Shown one piece after another: positions 8,595 through 18,227 of a DNA stretch of 64,000 nt. The notes under the pieces were generated by a model, which was not told the origin of the DNA, searched no databases, and saw only the letters and a list, made by a program, of their open reading frames with translations. The stretch covers positions 1 through 64,000 of the forward strand of contig UQXE01000004.1 of the NCBI GenBank assembly GCA_900544965.1. The letters are read 5' to 3'. The DNA is from an uncultured Eubacteriales bacterium. GTDB taxonomy: Bacteria > Bacillota > Clostridia > Christensenellales > CAG-138. The position numbers were made by a program, and so were the translations under genes. Positions within the stretch are counted from its first letter, which is position 1, and each line of letters starts with the position of its first letter.

Positions 8595-8615
8595 AGGGCC
8601 TGCTTAGCAGGCCCT
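8595..8615 (+). terminator. Hairpin after arcA
   Basis: AGGGCCTGC-TTA-GCAGGCCCT is a perfect 9-bp stem with a 3-base loop, 44 bases after the arcA stop. There is no clear T run, so termination is probable but not certain. Confidence 0.5.
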
Positions 8616-8702
8616 GTCAGGTTCATTACCGGTTAGTCCCTGATTAAGCGGCTTATGTCGTGTCTTAGCGGGCACTTGATTCAAAACCCATCGGGAGGAA
8701 CG

Positions 8703-10136
8703 ATGCCGTATATATTGTCTCTGCTGAAAATCCTGCCCTTTGCGGCCTTAACCGGATTGCTGGCATACATGCCGGTATATTTTGTTATTCGCAGGCGCAT
8801 ACCTAATATGTATTGGCTTAGGCATATGATTAACCTTGCATTCGTTACTTATCTTGTCTCCATGTTCTGGATAGTATTTTTGTGGCAGCCCGCGCTGACG
8901 AACACCCACTATTTTAACCTCATGCCCTTTAGGGAGACGTTATATTACACTTATACATATGGAAATCGTCTGGCGGAATCGCAATTTATGCTGAATATGA
9001 TAATGTTTCTGCCGTTTGGACTTATGCTTCCATTGGTCTTTCCAAAGCGTATCAATAGGTTTTATCTTGTGGCGCTTATCTCCCTTGCCGCAACAGCTTT
9101 GATTGAAGGCATTCAATACGCTATAGGCAGGGTTGGCGATGTGGATGATATGATTGCAAACCTTATGGGAGGAGCAGCGGGCTTTTGCTTATATTCATTA
9201 TTACGTCATGCGTTGAGGAGACGCAAATGGTTCAGAAAGGCCTGCCTCGTAAGGCGGACGTACGGAAGATTCGGAACGGCTGTCCTTACAGTCGTAATGA
9301 TACTTATTCTGTGCTTCCCAATGATAATGGACATTTCCTTCGATCTAAGCGAATTCGGCCTTGTTGCAAGCATGCGCTTGCCGGATGGCACGGAAATAAT
9401 GGCCAGACTTAACGACGAACCGGTAAAAACGATGACCTACAAGCAGAAGGCCTGCGATCGTGAGGCCATGGTACGAAGTATTATGGATGCGCTTGAGATA
9501 AAGGGAGTTCCTGTTTACAACAAGGAGGACGGGACCTATGAGGTTTCTGACAACAGCGGCGCCCTTATTTTAACGCAACAATGTGCCTGGACGTATAAAA
9601 GAAGCTCCGTTTATGATTACAGCAGCCAGATCAATTCAGAAGGTAAAATGCCATCCGACGAGCAATATATTGAAGCTGCGGAGCTGGTTGTAAACCCGCT
9701 GCTGGATGAGCTGGAGAGCATAGACGGCGTGAGAACGGAAACAAACAGATATGATAAAGACGGAAAGAATATGATAATGGGCAAAAGTGTTGTTTTCACT
9801 TTAAATAACTTAGAAGAGAAGACTGTTACGTTTGGAGAGATAATCGTACGAATGGATATTGCGATGAACATTGTTGAAATAGATTCAAAGGCGCGCCGCT
9901 ATGAGGAATACCGCGAGATCGAAATAATGCCGACGTTGGACGCCGTACAACACGCCAGAAATTACGGATACAGAATTGAATTCAGAGACGCTACGATAAC
10001 AAATATTGAGCTTTCCTATTTGCATAACGCTGCTAAAGCGCAATTATTGCCGGCATATAAGGTCACTATCGAGGCCTACAGTGAGGCGACGGGAGAGAAG
10101 AACATATGGGAATCATATATTGCCGCCATGCGATAG
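8703..10136 (+). CDS. VanZ-family membrane protein with a large C-terminal domain
   Basis: From the ATG at 8703 the protein has 477 residues. GGGAGGAA just upstream decides this start over the in-frame ATG at 8655. Residues 1-175 carry several membrane segments and a VanZ-like core (NMIMFLPFGLMLPLVFP, then AL-IEGIQYAIGRVGDVDDM-NLMGG). After another helix near residue 210 comes a roughly 260-residue soluble region that I cannot assign. VanZ gives low-level teicoplanin resistance in one setting, but most relatives have no known role. The C-terminal part is probably outside the cell, by membrane topology. The stop is only 1 base from the stop of the convergent gene. Confidence 0.8.
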   Translation: MPYILSLLKILPFAALTGLLAYMPVYFVIRRRIPNMYWLRHMINLAFVTYLVSMFWIVFLWQPALTNTHYFNLMPFRETLYYTYTYGNRLAESQFMLNMIMFLPFGLMLPLVFPKRINRFYLVALISLAATALIEGIQYAIGRVGDVDDMIANLMGGAAGFCLYSLLRHALRRRKWFRKACLVRRTYGRFGTAVLTVVMILILCFPMIMDISFDLSEFGLVASMRLPDGTEIMARLNDEPVKTMTYKQKACDREAMVRSIMDALEIKGVPVYNKEDGTYEVSDNSGALILTQQCAWTYKRSSVYDYSSQINSEGKMPSDEQYIEAAELVVNPLLDELESIDGVRTETNRYDKDGKNMIMGKSVVFTLNNLEEKTVTFGEIIVRMDIAMNIVEIDSKARRYEEYREIEIMPTLDAVQHARNYGYRIEFRDATITNIELSYLHNAAKAQLLPAYKVTIEAYSEATGEKNIWESYIAAMR

Positions 10137-10137
10137 G

Positions 10138-10515
10138 TCAAAACAGCATACCCCATATATGGCTGATCAATGATATTGGAATTGCGAACAGCGCCCAGGT
10201 CAATGAATAGCGAAGACACACCTGACCATACAGGTTATATCTATGGTTGGAATAATCCCATATATTCCATCTGAACCGCATATTGACAATATATCCTACT
10301 AGAAACTCAACTGAACTAATTATAATTAAGCATGCAACGAGTTTTAAAATCATGTGCATGCCGCTGAACTTTGAAAACAGACCATGCAGAAGCAAGAATG
10401 ATACGCCGCCGGCTATAGCCATACTCCAATGGCTGTAACCGCGGTATAATATTTCTATAATTATATAAACGCCGCCGCCAAATATGAGCGAGGCACACAT
10501 TTCAAGTAAAGTCAT
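10138..10515 (-). CDS. Small membrane protein, PF06541-like (putative ABC-transporter type IV)
   Basis: The protein has 125 residues and about four membrane helices. The segment VEFLVGYIVNMRFRWNIWDYS followed by NLYGQVCLRYSLTWALFA matches the characteristic pattern of the family named 'putative ABC-transporter type IV', whose actual function is unknown. No ATP-binding partner is adjacent. The start at 10515 has a weak AAGGG about 12 bases upstream. It is convergent with the VanZ gene. Confidence 0.75.
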   Translation of the reverse strand: MTLLEMCASLIFGGGVYIIIEILYRGYSHWSMAIAGGVSFLLLHGLFSKFSGMHMILKLVACLIIISSVEFLVGYIVNMRFRWNIWDYSNHRYNLYGQVCLRYSLTWALFAIPISLISHIWGMLF

Positions 10516-10615
10516 GGAATTAAATTGCCCTTAATACCTTACATATATGTGATTTATTCTGTCTAAATTTAGATAATGATGTTATAATAGAAAAAAACGG
10601 TAGAGGGGGATAACC

Positions 10616-11341
10616 ATGCCAACGGCTATATGGGCACATAGGGGTGCAAGCGCATATGCGCCTGAAAACACATTGGAAGCAATAGAGCTTGCCTTAAGAA
10701 TGGGAGCGGATGGAATAGAACTGGATGTACACCGGACAAGGGATGGGAAATTGGTCGTAATTCATGATGAAACGGTGGACAGAACGTCCAACGGTTCGGG
10801 CTATGTAAAGGATATGACATGTGCGGAGCTGAAGAAACTCGATTTTTCAAACGGGTTTGAAAAGTACAGAGGGGCCAGAATTCCCACGCTGAAAGAGGTT
10901 TACGGAATGCTAAGGTCAACCCAGGCTTTGATAAACGTTGAGATAAAGTGCGACAGGGTTATATATCAAGGAATATGCGACGATCTAACAAAACTGGCGC
11001 ATGAAATGGGAGTGAGCGACAGGATTATATATTCATCGTTCAACCACTATATGCTCATGGAATGCCGCAAGGCCGCTCCTTCGGCGAGAATTGGGCTTTT
11101 ATACGGGGAGGCGCTTTACAATGCATGGGAGTATGCGCATATGCTTGGCGCTGACGCGCTTCATCCTCCCTATACCGTTGCGCTACAGGCACCGGGATTT
11201 ATTAGAAATTGCAGGAACGCCCGTATAGCTATCAATACCTGGACGGTAGACGACGAGGACGCTATCAGGCTTTTGGCGGCGTCAAACGTGAACGCAATAA
11301 TAACAAACAGGCCTGACATAGCAAAAAAGGCCATTAATTAA
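10616..11341 (+). CDS. Glycerophosphodiester phosphodiesterase
   Basis: The protein has 241 residues. It is a GDPD-fold enzyme with HRGASAYAPENT (catalytic His, Arg, Glu), DGIELDVHRTRDG (metal Glu and Asp), VVIHD (second catalytic His) and INVEIK. It hydrolyses deacylated phospholipids to glycerol-3-phosphate and an alcohol. No signal peptide or membrane helix is seen, so it acts in the cytosol (UgpQ type). A TATAAT box (10583-10588) and GAGGGGG precede the ATG. A terminator follows at 11360. Confidence 0.92.
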   Translation: MPTAIWAHRGASAYAPENTLEAIELALRMGADGIELDVHRTRDGKLVVIHDETVDRTSNGSGYVKDMTCAELKKLDFSNGFEKYRGARIPTLKEVYGMLRSTQALINVEIKCDRVIYQGICDDLTKLAHEMGVSDRIIYSSFNHYMLMECRKAAPSARIGLLYGEALYNAWEYAHMLGADALHPPYTVALQAPGFIRNCRNARIAINTWTVDDEDAIRLLAASNVNAIITNRPDIAKKAIN

Positions 11342-11359
11342 AATGCGTCTGAGACCATT

Positions 11360-11383
11360 GAGGGGACCAAAAAGCGTCCCCTC
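11360..11383 (+). terminator. Terminator after the glycerophosphodiesterase gene
   Basis: GAGGGGAC and GTCCCCTC pair perfectly over an 8-base loop, 18 bases after the stop. The T run is weak. Confidence 0.55.
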
Positions 11384-11425
11384 CTGTTAGATAACCCCAA
11401 TAAAGCTTGTTTTAAAAAGAATAAA

Positions 11426-11443
11426 GCGGCGGATATCCGCCGC
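11426..11443 (-). terminator. Terminator after glyS
   Basis: GCGGCGGATATCCGCCGC is a perfect palindrome. On the minus strand it is followed by TTTATTCTTTTT, 25 bases past the glyS stop. Confidence 0.75.
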
Positions 11444-11467
11444 CCTAAATCCTGTCAAAACTCAATA

Positions 11468-12859
11468 CTAAAATTCAACCGCCTTTGCAATAAAAGCTTC
11501 AAGCTCAGATATGGGCAGCCTTATCTGCTCCATAGTATCCCTTTCACGTACGGTAACCGTATTATCTTCAGCAGTATCAAAATCAATGGTTATACACAGC
11601 GGGGTTCCTATCTCGTCCTGCCTGCGATATCGCTTTCCGATGGCTCCCGTATCGTCATAATCTACCATAAAACGCTTTGAAAGCGATTCAAACACCTCTT
11701 TCGCCTTATCCGAAAGCTTTTTCTGAAGCGGAAGAACCGCAGCCTTATATGGGGCAAGCGCGGGGTGAAGGTGCATTACGTTCCGTATATCCCCGTTTTC
11801 TAAAGCCTCCTCGTCATATGCGTCTACAATGAAAGCCAGCGTTACGCGGTCGGTACCCAAAGAGGGTTCTATGCAGTATGGAACATATTTTTTATTGGTA
11901 AACGGATCCTGATATTCAAACTTCTCTCCAGAGTGATTGGCATGCGAAATCAGATCGAAGTCGGTCCTGTCGGCTATACCCCAAAGCTCGCCCCAACCAA
12001 ACGGGAAGAGGAACTCAATGTCGGTGGTTCCATTGGAATAATGCGACAGTTCCTCCTTTTCGTGTTCACGGAGGCGAATGCATGACTCGGTTATTCCAAG
12101 TGAGAGAAGAAACTTCTTACAGAAACCCTTCCAGTACTCATACCATTCAAGATCCGTGCCAGGTTCGCAGAAGAATTCCAGCTCCATCTGTTCAAACTCA
12201 CGGGTTCTGAACGTAAAGTTGCCAGGCGTTATCTCATTTCTAAAACACTTTCCTATCTGCGCAACCCCAAACGGGATTTTTTTTCGCATAGAACGCTGCA
12301 CATTTTTAAAATTTACAAATATGCCCTGAGCGGTTTCGGGCCTAAGGTATATCTCGTTTGCCGAATCCTCCGTTACGCCCTGAAAGGTTTTAAACATCAT
12401 GTTAAACTTGCGTATTCCGGTAAAATCAGCCTTTCCGCACTCGGGGCATGAGATATCTTTTTCCTTTATATATTGCTGCATGGACTCATTGCTCCATCCG
12501 TCGGGATGAACGCCTTCAATCCCATTTTTAAATGCATAATCTTCGATAAGCTTGTCGGCTCTGAAACGTGCTTTACATGCCTTGCAGTCCATCAGAGGAT
12601 CATTGAAATTTCCTACGTGGCCAGAAGCGACCCAAGTTTCCGGATTCATCAAAATTGAGGAATCCATGCCTACGTTGAAGGGTGATTCCTGAACAAATTT
12701 TTTCCACCAGGCTTTTTTTACATTGTTTTTCAGCTCTACTCCAAGGGGACCGTAATCCCATGTATTGGCTAAGCCTCCGTATATTTCGGACCCTGGAAAT
12801 ATAAAACCGCGGTTCTTGCATAAAGCCACTATTTTATCCATTGAAAACTTTCTTTCCAT
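11468..12859 (-). CDS. glyS: Glycine-tRNA ligase, single-chain (alpha2) type
   Basis: The protein has 463 residues. It is a class II synthetase: [17 protein letters not shown] near the N-terminus, a zinc-binding-like set (CKACKAR and CPECGKADF), motif 2 [19 protein letters not shown] and motif 3 [13 protein letters not shown], ending in an anticodon-binding domain. It charges tRNA-Gly. The dimeric single-chain form is sometimes called glyQS, and many Bacillota instead have separate alpha and beta chains. It has its own strong promoter in the 114 bases after the upstream glycosylase gene; no T-box leader fits in that gap. Confidence 0.95.
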   Translation of the reverse strand: MERKFSMDKIVALCKNRGFIFPGSEIYGGLANTWDYGPLGVELKNNVKKAWWKKFVQESPFNVGMDSSILMNPETWVASGHVGNFNDPLMDCKACKARFRADKLIEDYAFKNGIEGVHPDGWSNESMQQYIKEKDISCPECGKADFTGIRKFNMMFKTFQGVTEDSANEIYLRPETAQGIFVNFKNVQRSMRKKIPFGVAQIGKCFRNEITPGNFTFRTREFEQMELEFFCEPGTDLEWYEYWKGFCKKFLLSLGITESCIRLREHEKEELSHYSNGTTDIEFLFPFGWGELWGIADRTDFDLISHANHSGEKFEYQDPFTNKKYVPYCIEPSLGTDRVTLAFIVDAYDEEALENGDIRNVMHLHPALAPYKAAVLPLQKKLSDKAKEVFESLSKRFMVDYDDTGAIGKRYRRQDEIGTPLCITIDFDTAEDNTVTVRERDTMEQIRLPISELEAFIAKAVEF

Positions 12860-12888
12860 AATTAATCTCCTTTTTGAGCATCATGTCT

Positions 12889-12917
12889 ATGATATGCATG
12901 GACGACGGCTTTGTCAA
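12889..12917 (-). promoter_or_regulatory. Sigma-A promoter of glyS
   Basis: On the minus strand a perfect TTGACA (12912-12917) is 17 bases from TATCAT (12889-12894), about 30 bases before the start codon. Confidence 0.7.
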
Positions 12918-12973
12918 GAAACGCGCTTCCAGGTCTACAGGCTGAGCGCCAGAGGCCTATACTAAAAAGATTA

Positions 12974-13834
12974 TCATTTGCCCAACTTAACATGCCTTGC
13001 ATAATGGAAGATATATTGCTGTATTATTCCAGAGTATTTGCCAAGACGGGCTATCATCTCCCTAAGCTGAGCCTTTGACGGCGGGAGGGAGTTGAAATAC
13101 AGCTCCTTCATAGCTCTGTCCATCCATACGTCTATAGGAAACGCGTCGGTATGCCCAAGGGAGAAAAGAAGCACACAGTCCGCAACTTTTGGTCCCACAC
13201 CGGGGAACTTGTACAGCTCCTTTCGGGCTTCGTCCAGCGACATGTTCCTAAGCCCGCCGAGGTCATAGCCGTCCGCGACCATTAAGGCGGATTTCTTTAT
13301 AAACGGAGCTCTATATCCAGCGCCTATTGAGTGCAGCTGTTCAACACTCAGCTTGGCAATGGAGCATGGCTCTGGGAACGCAAAATACAATTCTCCGTTA
13401 ATGCTCAACTGCTGTCCAGCGAGCCTGCAAAGCCGGTCTATAATACCGCTTATTCGGCCGATGTTATTATTGCTTGATATGATGAAAGAGATCAACGCTT
13501 CAAACGGCTCCTGATTGAACACATGAATGCCGGAAGCGTATGGAAGGCAAACGCTCAATATTTCATCATTTAAAATCTCTTTTTCAATCGCCGAGTAATC
13601 CCTCTCTAGGTCAAAGTACTTTGTCCACCAATCGGCGTCGCCTTCCAAGCACGGCTCGATAGAGAGCGTTTTACAATTCAGGGAGACAAACGCCGCACGG
13701 TGTCCGGCAATTCCAAACCAGCCGCCGTCCCTTTGCTTCCATCTGAACGACTGTCCGCAACTGCATGATGATGAAAGGTTGAAGCAGCCAAAGCCCGTAA
13801 CAAGGGCCTTATTGTCGATATAATCAACGCGCAT
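12974..13834 (-). CDS. 8-oxoguanine DNA glycosylase, OGG1 type
   Basis: The protein has 286 residues. An N-terminal OGG_N-like domain (CGQSFRWK) precedes a helix-hairpin-helix GPD domain with FPGVGPKVADCVLL and PIDVWMDRA. The Lys in GPKVAD and the Asp in PIDVW correspond to the catalytic pair of human OGG1. It removes oxidised guanine and has weak AP-lyase activity. It lies upstream of glyS on the same strand, but glyS has its own promoter. AGGAAAT-like ribosome site is near the ATG at 13834. Confidence 0.88.
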   Translation of the reverse strand: MRVDYIDNKALVTGFGCFNLSSSCSCGQSFRWKQRDGGWFGIAGHRAAFVSLNCKTLSIEPCLEGDADWWTKYFDLERDYSAIEKEILNDEILSVCLPYASGIHVFNQEPFEALISFIISSNNNIGRISGIIDRLCRLAGQQLSINGELYFAFPEPCSIAKLSVEQLHSIGAGYRAPFIKKSALMVADGYDLGGLRNMSLDEARKELYKFPGVGPKVADCVLLFSLGHTDAFPIDVWMDRAMKELYFNSLPPSKAQLREMIARLGKYSGIIQQYIFHYARHVKLGK

Positions 13835-13991
13835 TATATTTCCTCCAAATTTACCATTTATTATAACATAAAATTGGGTTTTTTACTTTCGTTTTGGCCA
13901 TAATACGGTTATACGGCATTTTTCTGACATGTTTTTTGCAAGAAAAACCGGGCAGACTATAAATACAAGATTTGTGGATGTGAGGTATATA

Positions 13992-14564
13992 ATGGAGCTC
14001 TATGCATTAATTTCAATATGCACGGTTGTTCTGACCCTTACAAAGGTGGCGGACGGGTTTTTGCAGCGCCGAAACATAAGAATTGCTACTATAATATACT
14101 TTTTTATCTGCATTGCAGCCCTTAATATATTTGAAATATCTATCTTAAATGAAATTCTTATCAGTCCTGCAGCTTTTGCTATACCGCTTGCATTTGTGCG
14201 GCTGCCTAAAACTCATAGGTACAAAAGGATTTTTATATTGCTCTGTGTGACACTTATATATGCGGGTATAATCAGGATAGCCCCGCCGCTTGAACTGATT
14301 ATCGCCATTGCTATTGGGATTGCGTTAGCGCTGTCGGACCAAAGCGAGACCGGCTCCATGCTATGTGCATGCACAATGCCGATATTAGGAAGGACAGCGA
14401 ATTTCGCATTGATGATTATAACGGAGGGATATGGGATTCTAAGCCTGGCTGGCGCCGATTTATTAAATGCTCAGATGACTTGCATGCTCGCCGTAACCGC
14501 AACATTATTGTTAAAGGATACTTTAAAGCATAAACGCAGCTTAGGACGCCTTGCACACAGATAA
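13992..14564 (+). CDS. Hypothetical integral membrane protein
   Basis: I do not recognise the family. From the ATG at 13992 (GTGAGGT just upstream) the product has 190 residues with about six hydrophobic segments and a basic C-terminus (KHKRSLGRLAHR). The in-frame ATG at 13929 would add 21 hydrophilic residues and has no good ribosome site. It is alone between the divergent glycosylase gene and the convergent DHHW gene. A role cannot be inferred. Confidence 0.6.
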   Translation: MELYALISICTVVLTLTKVADGFLQRRNIRIATIIYFFICIAALNIFEISILNEILISPAAFAIPLAFVRLPKTHRYKRIFILLCVTLIYAGIIRIAPPLELIIAIAIGIALALSDQSETGSMLCACTMPILGRTANFALMIITEGYGILSLAGADLLNAQMTCMLAVTATLLLKDTLKHKRSLGRLAHR

Positions 14565-14670
14565 GCTAAAAGATTGTTAATCTTAGATTTGTATTGTATA
14601 AAAGCACATTTATCATATATAAACGTCATGAAGGTAAAACAATCTTACCCGAAAAAACGAGTGTTTGGCA

Positions 14671-14710
14671 AAAAAGTCCTGCAATGTACCAAATGGTTGC
14701 GTTGCAGGAC
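14671..14710 (-). terminator. Terminator of the MBOAT-DHHW operon
   Basis: GTCCTGCAA (14676-14684) and TTGCAGGAC (14702-14710) pair perfectly with an inner ACC/GGT stem. On the minus strand the stem is followed by six T, 35 bases beyond the DHHW gene stop. Confidence 0.75.
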
Positions 14711-14744
14711 ATATGCTATTAGATCGCCCGTTATAAGCGTCAAG

Positions 14745-15881
14745 CTATACAACTAAAAGGGTATCGCTTTTATTGAGTATTTGAGGGCTGTATAGAAACA
14801 GCACGTCGCTGTCAGGGGTGAAATCAACGTATTCATCCAATAGGGGGCTGGCAAAATATCGGAGATCTATCAAAGTAATTTTGCTGTAGGCGCTGGTAAG
14901 CAGGGGGGCCAGGCTGCTGCCAAATGAATCGCGAAATACTATAAGCTCACGATTTCTTGCTGCGTCTGGGTTTGATATGGTTATCAGCGGCACGGCGCCC
15001 TCAAGAAACAGGTCGTAAGCGTCTATACCATTGATGGCATTTGTGTTATACATATTTGCCGATACGAATTCAAGCGTCTTTTCATCAAGCCTCAATACCT
15101 GTGCGCTGTCAATCGCGGCGCTTGTCATATACGTTATCGAGTCGGGTCTTAGATTTAGGGCGCTTTGACCATAGAACGCGCCATAAAAAGGCGACAGCGA
15201 GTTAGCCGTTAATTGACTCCAGTCAACTGAAAACCCCATTTCACTACCCAGCGCCTTTACAACCGGTTCTAAACGGGACTGATCCCAATGGAGGTCAGTT
15301 CTATAGTAATCCTCTATAGAAAGGCTGTCAAAAAGGTCTATATGGGTTATGCCGTCAAGTCCTGCCACCGTATCCCGTATGAATTCATAATCAAATGCTG
15401 GATACCCGTTTTGCTCGGCTAAGTAGTAATTCTTATCCGGAATTAGAGAGAAATAAACGTTCGTTCCGCTAAGATAATCGTCTTTGAGCTTTTCAAATTT
15501 ACGTACCGCGGATAGAAACGATTCCTCCCGCATAGTTTCAAATCTGGATACCACCCCGTCCACAATATAAATATTATGGTTATCCTTCTGGTTAAACAGG
15601 TTAAACAACACAAAGGATTTCAGCGATCTTAGTTCATCGCGCGCTACGAATTGATCAAGTACATAATCTTCAAACTCGTCCATAAATTCCGTATTCAGAA
15701 GGCTGTCCATTGTAAGATTAGGGAACTGCGCCAGCTTCCTGCGTTCGCTGGACGAAATATCATTTGGAGGCGTTATTATGTTTAAAAACATAAAAGCAAA
15801 CAGTATCCCGAGAAAGACGACAGCAATTATAACATCCAAAGCTTTAAAGCGCCGCTTCGACCCGTTTTGTGATTTTTCCAT
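14745..15881 (-). CDS. DHHW-family protein, AlgX/AlgJ-like acyl transfer partner
   Basis: The protein has 378 residues: a short basic N-terminus, one membrane anchor at about residues 13-33, then an extracytoplasmic SGNH-like domain. It shows YRTDLHWDQ (the DHHW element) and a FRDSFGSSL serine block, which together resemble the catalytic residues of AlgX/AlgJ. These proteins complete O-acetylation of exported polysaccharides with an MBOAT acyltransferase. The MBOAT gene lies 12 bases upstream on the same strand, which supports that role. The acceptor polymer is unknown. Confidence 0.82.
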   Translation of the reverse strand: MEKSQNGSKRRFKALDVIIAVVFLGILFAFMFLNIITPPNDISSSERRKLAQFPNLTMDSLLNTEFMDEFEDYVLDQFVARDELRSLKSFVLFNLFNQKDNHNIYIVDGVVSRFETMREESFLSAVRKFEKLKDDYLSGTNVYFSLIPDKNYYLAEQNGYPAFDYEFIRDTVAGLDGITHIDLFDSLSIEDYYRTDLHWDQSRLEPVVKALGSEMGFSVDWSQLTANSLSPFYGAFYGQSALNLRPDSITYMTSAAIDSAQVLRLDEKTLEFVSANMYNTNAINGIDAYDLFLEGAVPLITISNPDAARNRELIVFRDSFGSSLAPLLTSAYSKITLIDLRYFASPLLDEYVDFTPDSDVLFLYSPQILNKSDTLLVV

Positions 15882-15893
15882 GTTGTTGCCTCC

Positions 15894-17303
15894 TTAAAAC
15901 CTAAAATATATGAATGGGTTAAACGACCCGTCAACAAGATACGCCGTACATACAAGCAGCAGCGCCGCCATCGCTATAGGCGTGATTACTGAGATAACGC
16001 TCGACCCCGCTCTGCTTTTAGATATTTTATTAATAAGCATTTTGGGTAGAGGAGTACAGCCGATAACTCCCACAATCAGAAGTACTGCATAGCTCCGCAG
16101 ATAGTATAGCGCATCATTGCCTATCGCGGGATAGGCGCTAAGCCCAAACATACCGCCTATATTGCGGACGGCCTCTGACAATGTAGACGAATTAAACAAT
16201 ACAAAGCTTGCCAGTATCATCAGTATGGTATATAGGCGCGAAACAACGGAAGGGACTTTTGAAAGCAATTTGCTAAGAAACAGCTTTTCGGCAATGAGTA
16301 GGACCGCAAAGAACAGTCCCCAAATCACAAATGGCCATCCGGCGCCGTGCCAAAGGCCGGTGAGCATCCACACGATTAAGATATTGAATATCCACCGTGT
16401 CTTAGACGTACGGTTGCCGCCCAGTGGTATATATACGTAATCCCTAAACCAGGCGCCCAGGGATATGTGCCATCTGCGCCAGAATTCCGTGACAGTTTTA
16501 GAGATATATGGATAGTTGAAATTTTCAAGGAATGTAAACCCAAATATACGCCCAAGCCCTATCGCCATATCGCTGTATCCTGAAAAATCAAAGTAAATAT
16601 GAAGCGCGAAAGCAATGGCATACATCCAGAAGAACAATAAGCTTTTATCGTTTGAGGCTTTAAATATTTCACATAGCTCGCCCATTGTATTTGCGAGAAG
16701 CACTTTTTTGCTAAGCCCTATTATAAAGCGCGCTGAGCCTTTGGAAAAACCGGATAGTGAATGAGTGCGCGACTCCAGTTCCTGCGCAACCGTAGAATAT
16801 CTAACTATGGGTCCTGCGATTAGCTGTGGGAACAGGGCTACATATGTAGCAAGCTTGATAAAGCTTTTCTGAACTTTTGTCTGCCCACGATAAAGGTCTA
16901 TGATATAGCTTAGCAGCTGGAAGGTATAAAAACTGATGCCTATTGGCAGCGCAAGTTTTAATAATGGAATTTTTGCGTTTAAAACCCCGTTTAGAGTGTC
17001 AATGATAAAATCAGCATATTTAAATACAATAAGCAGCCCCAAGCTTATAACTATAGCGGAAATAAGCGCGGCCTTTGACCATTTGGTTCCGCGATAGCGG
17101 TCGATAATCAGCCCATGAACGTATCCGGAGATTACGGAGGCAACAAGCAGTATGGTATAGGATGGTTCGCCCCAAAAATAGAATAGCAGGCTTGCCAGCA
17201 ATAGGACTACATTTTTTCCCTTTCGAGGCGTGAGGAAATAAACCACTAAGAGGATGGGTAGAAAGTAATAAAGAAAGCTGATGCTGGAAAAAAGCATAGG
17301 CAC
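15894..17303 (-). CDS. MBOAT-family O-acyltransferase, AlgI-like
   Basis: The protein has 469 residues with at least ten membrane segments. The AlgI/MBOAT core is clear: FDFSGYSDMAIGLGR, TEFWRRWHISLGAWFRDYVYIPLGG and LTGLWHGAGWPFVIWG, whose His is the conserved catalytic residue. AlgI-type proteins move acyl groups across the membrane for O-acylation of wall or capsule polymers (DltB is a cousin). The adjacent DHHW protein is the likely outer partner, and no dltA or dltC is nearby, so D-alanylation is less likely. AGAGGTG precedes the ATG at 17303. Confidence 0.9.
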   Translation of the reverse strand: MPMLFSSISFLYYFLPILLVVYFLTPRKGKNVVLLLASLLFYFWGEPSYTILLVASVISGYVHGLIIDRYRGTKWSKAALISAIVISLGLLIVFKYADFIIDTLNGVLNAKIPLLKLALPIGISFYTFQLLSYIIDLYRGQTKVQKSFIKLATYVALFPQLIAGPIVRYSTVAQELESRTHSLSGFSKGSARFIIGLSKKVLLANTMGELCEIFKASNDKSLLFFWMYAIAFALHIYFDFSGYSDMAIGLGRIFGFTFLENFNYPYISKTVTEFWRRWHISLGAWFRDYVYIPLGGNRTSKTRWIFNILIVWMLTGLWHGAGWPFVIWGLFFAVLLIAEKLFLSKLLSKVPSVVSRLYTILMILASFVLFNSSTLSEAVRNIGGMFGLSAYPAIGNDALYYLRSYAVLLIVGVIGCTPLPKMLINKISKSRAGSSVISVITPIAMAALLLVCTAYLVDGSFNPFIYFRF

Positions 17304-17340
17304 CTCTGGGAGAGTTCATTCTAGTCCGCTTATAAGATTT

Positions 17341-17366
17341 GTGCCGGACGGGCACCCGTCCGGCAC
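17341..17366 (-). terminator. Hairpin between the DUF4358 gene and the MBOAT gene
   Basis: GTGCCGGACGG and CCGTCCGGCAC pair perfectly. It lies 16 bases past the DUF4358 stop. There is no long T run, so read-through into the MBOAT gene is possible. Confidence 0.55.
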
Positions 17367-17381
17367 GCTGTGAATCAGAAT

Positions 17382-17981
17382 TTATTCGACGGGGATGGCT
17401 ACCATTTCGCCGATGTTTTCTCCGGCTATTGCCTTAAATTCGTTGTACAGGGCGTCAGCATAGTCTTTAAAAGAAGCAACAAGCATTACATAGGTTCCTG
17501 AATCAACTACAAAAACCTTTTCAGGCATTACGCATACCCAGCGCCGCACGTCAAAGTTATCCTTCATGGCTAGCTTAATTGTTTCGGCTGATTCGACATC
17601 CTTGCATTTTACCAGCACAGCTATGTGTGCTACGGAAGTCATCATCGCGGAGGAGACGACGCTGTCCTCAACAAGGGATTCCAGCTGCTCAGCGCTTATT
17701 CCGGCCATACCAAGCGAATTTTCAGCGTCAAGGGGAACCTCCATTGTTGAAACCTCGCTGTCGCCTGCTTTTTCAAGTATTGATGCAAGTACATCAGCGG
17801 CTGAACCAGTGATTGAGTCCACGGGCGCCGGAGTAGCCGTAGGGGTGGCCTCGGGCATGGGGCTGGGCGAATTGGTGTTATTGGGTTTTGCGCTGCCGCT
17901 TGGGTCGCCGCCTTCGCTAGTACAGGCGGTGGCTGCAACCAAAAATACGCAGCACAGGAGTATTGAAATAATCTTTTTCAT
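17382..17981 (-). CDS. DUF4358-type lipoprotein
   Basis: From the ATG at 17981 the product has 199 residues: a signal sequence with a lipobox ending VAATAC, a Ser/Pro/Thr-rich linker (about residues 26-55) and a C-terminal domain that fits DUF4358, a family without known function. GGA lies about 11 bases before the chosen start, and the in-frame ATG at 18023 would put charged residues before the signal. It is divergent from the FASII operon. Expected location is the outer face of the membrane. Confidence 0.75.
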   Translation of the reverse strand: MKKIISILLCCVFLVAATACTSEGGDPSGSAKPNNTNSPSPMPEATPTATPAPVDSITGSAADVLASILEKAGDSEVSTMEVPLDAENSLGMAGISAEQLESLVEDSVVSSAMMTSVAHIAVLVKCKDVESAETIKLAMKDNFDVRRWVCVMPEKVFVVDSGTYVMLVASFKDYADALYNEFKAIAGENIGEMVAIPVE

Positions 17982-18199
17982 CAATAGGGTTATCCTTTCT
18001 AGTTCTATTTGGAATTTCCACAAGTAGAACGATGGTGAAGTTATAAAGGTTCCATGGCAAATTAAGATATATTAATCAATCTAAGGATGCGGAGATACAT
18101 GGCGCTTTGAATTACATATAGTGAAAGATCTTTTCTGTAATATATGAATGTCGAGAATTATATAAAATCAATTTAAAATTAAAAATTTTTAGCTAGGTA

Positions 18200-18227
18200 T
18201 TGACATTGGTTAAATAACAAATATAAT
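18200..18227 (+). promoter_or_regulatory. Promoter and candidate operator of the FASII operon
   Basis: A perfect TTGACA (18200-18205) and a perfect TATAAT (18222-18227) are 16 bases apart. The start region carries TTAATTAAACTAACTAACTT (from 18228), with three AACT/ACTA direct repeats. This is a likely site for autoregulation by the MarR protein encoded next, but it does not match the FabT or FapR consensus that I remember. Confidence 0.7.

Noticed and set aside
12860..12973. Possible T-box leader before glyS
   Set aside because: Only 114 bases, already holding a good promoter close to the start; no specifier or T-box sequence seen.
14574..14756. 60-codon plus-strand frame after the hypothetical membrane protein
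   Set aside because: It spans the terminator of the opposite operon and has no recognisable features.
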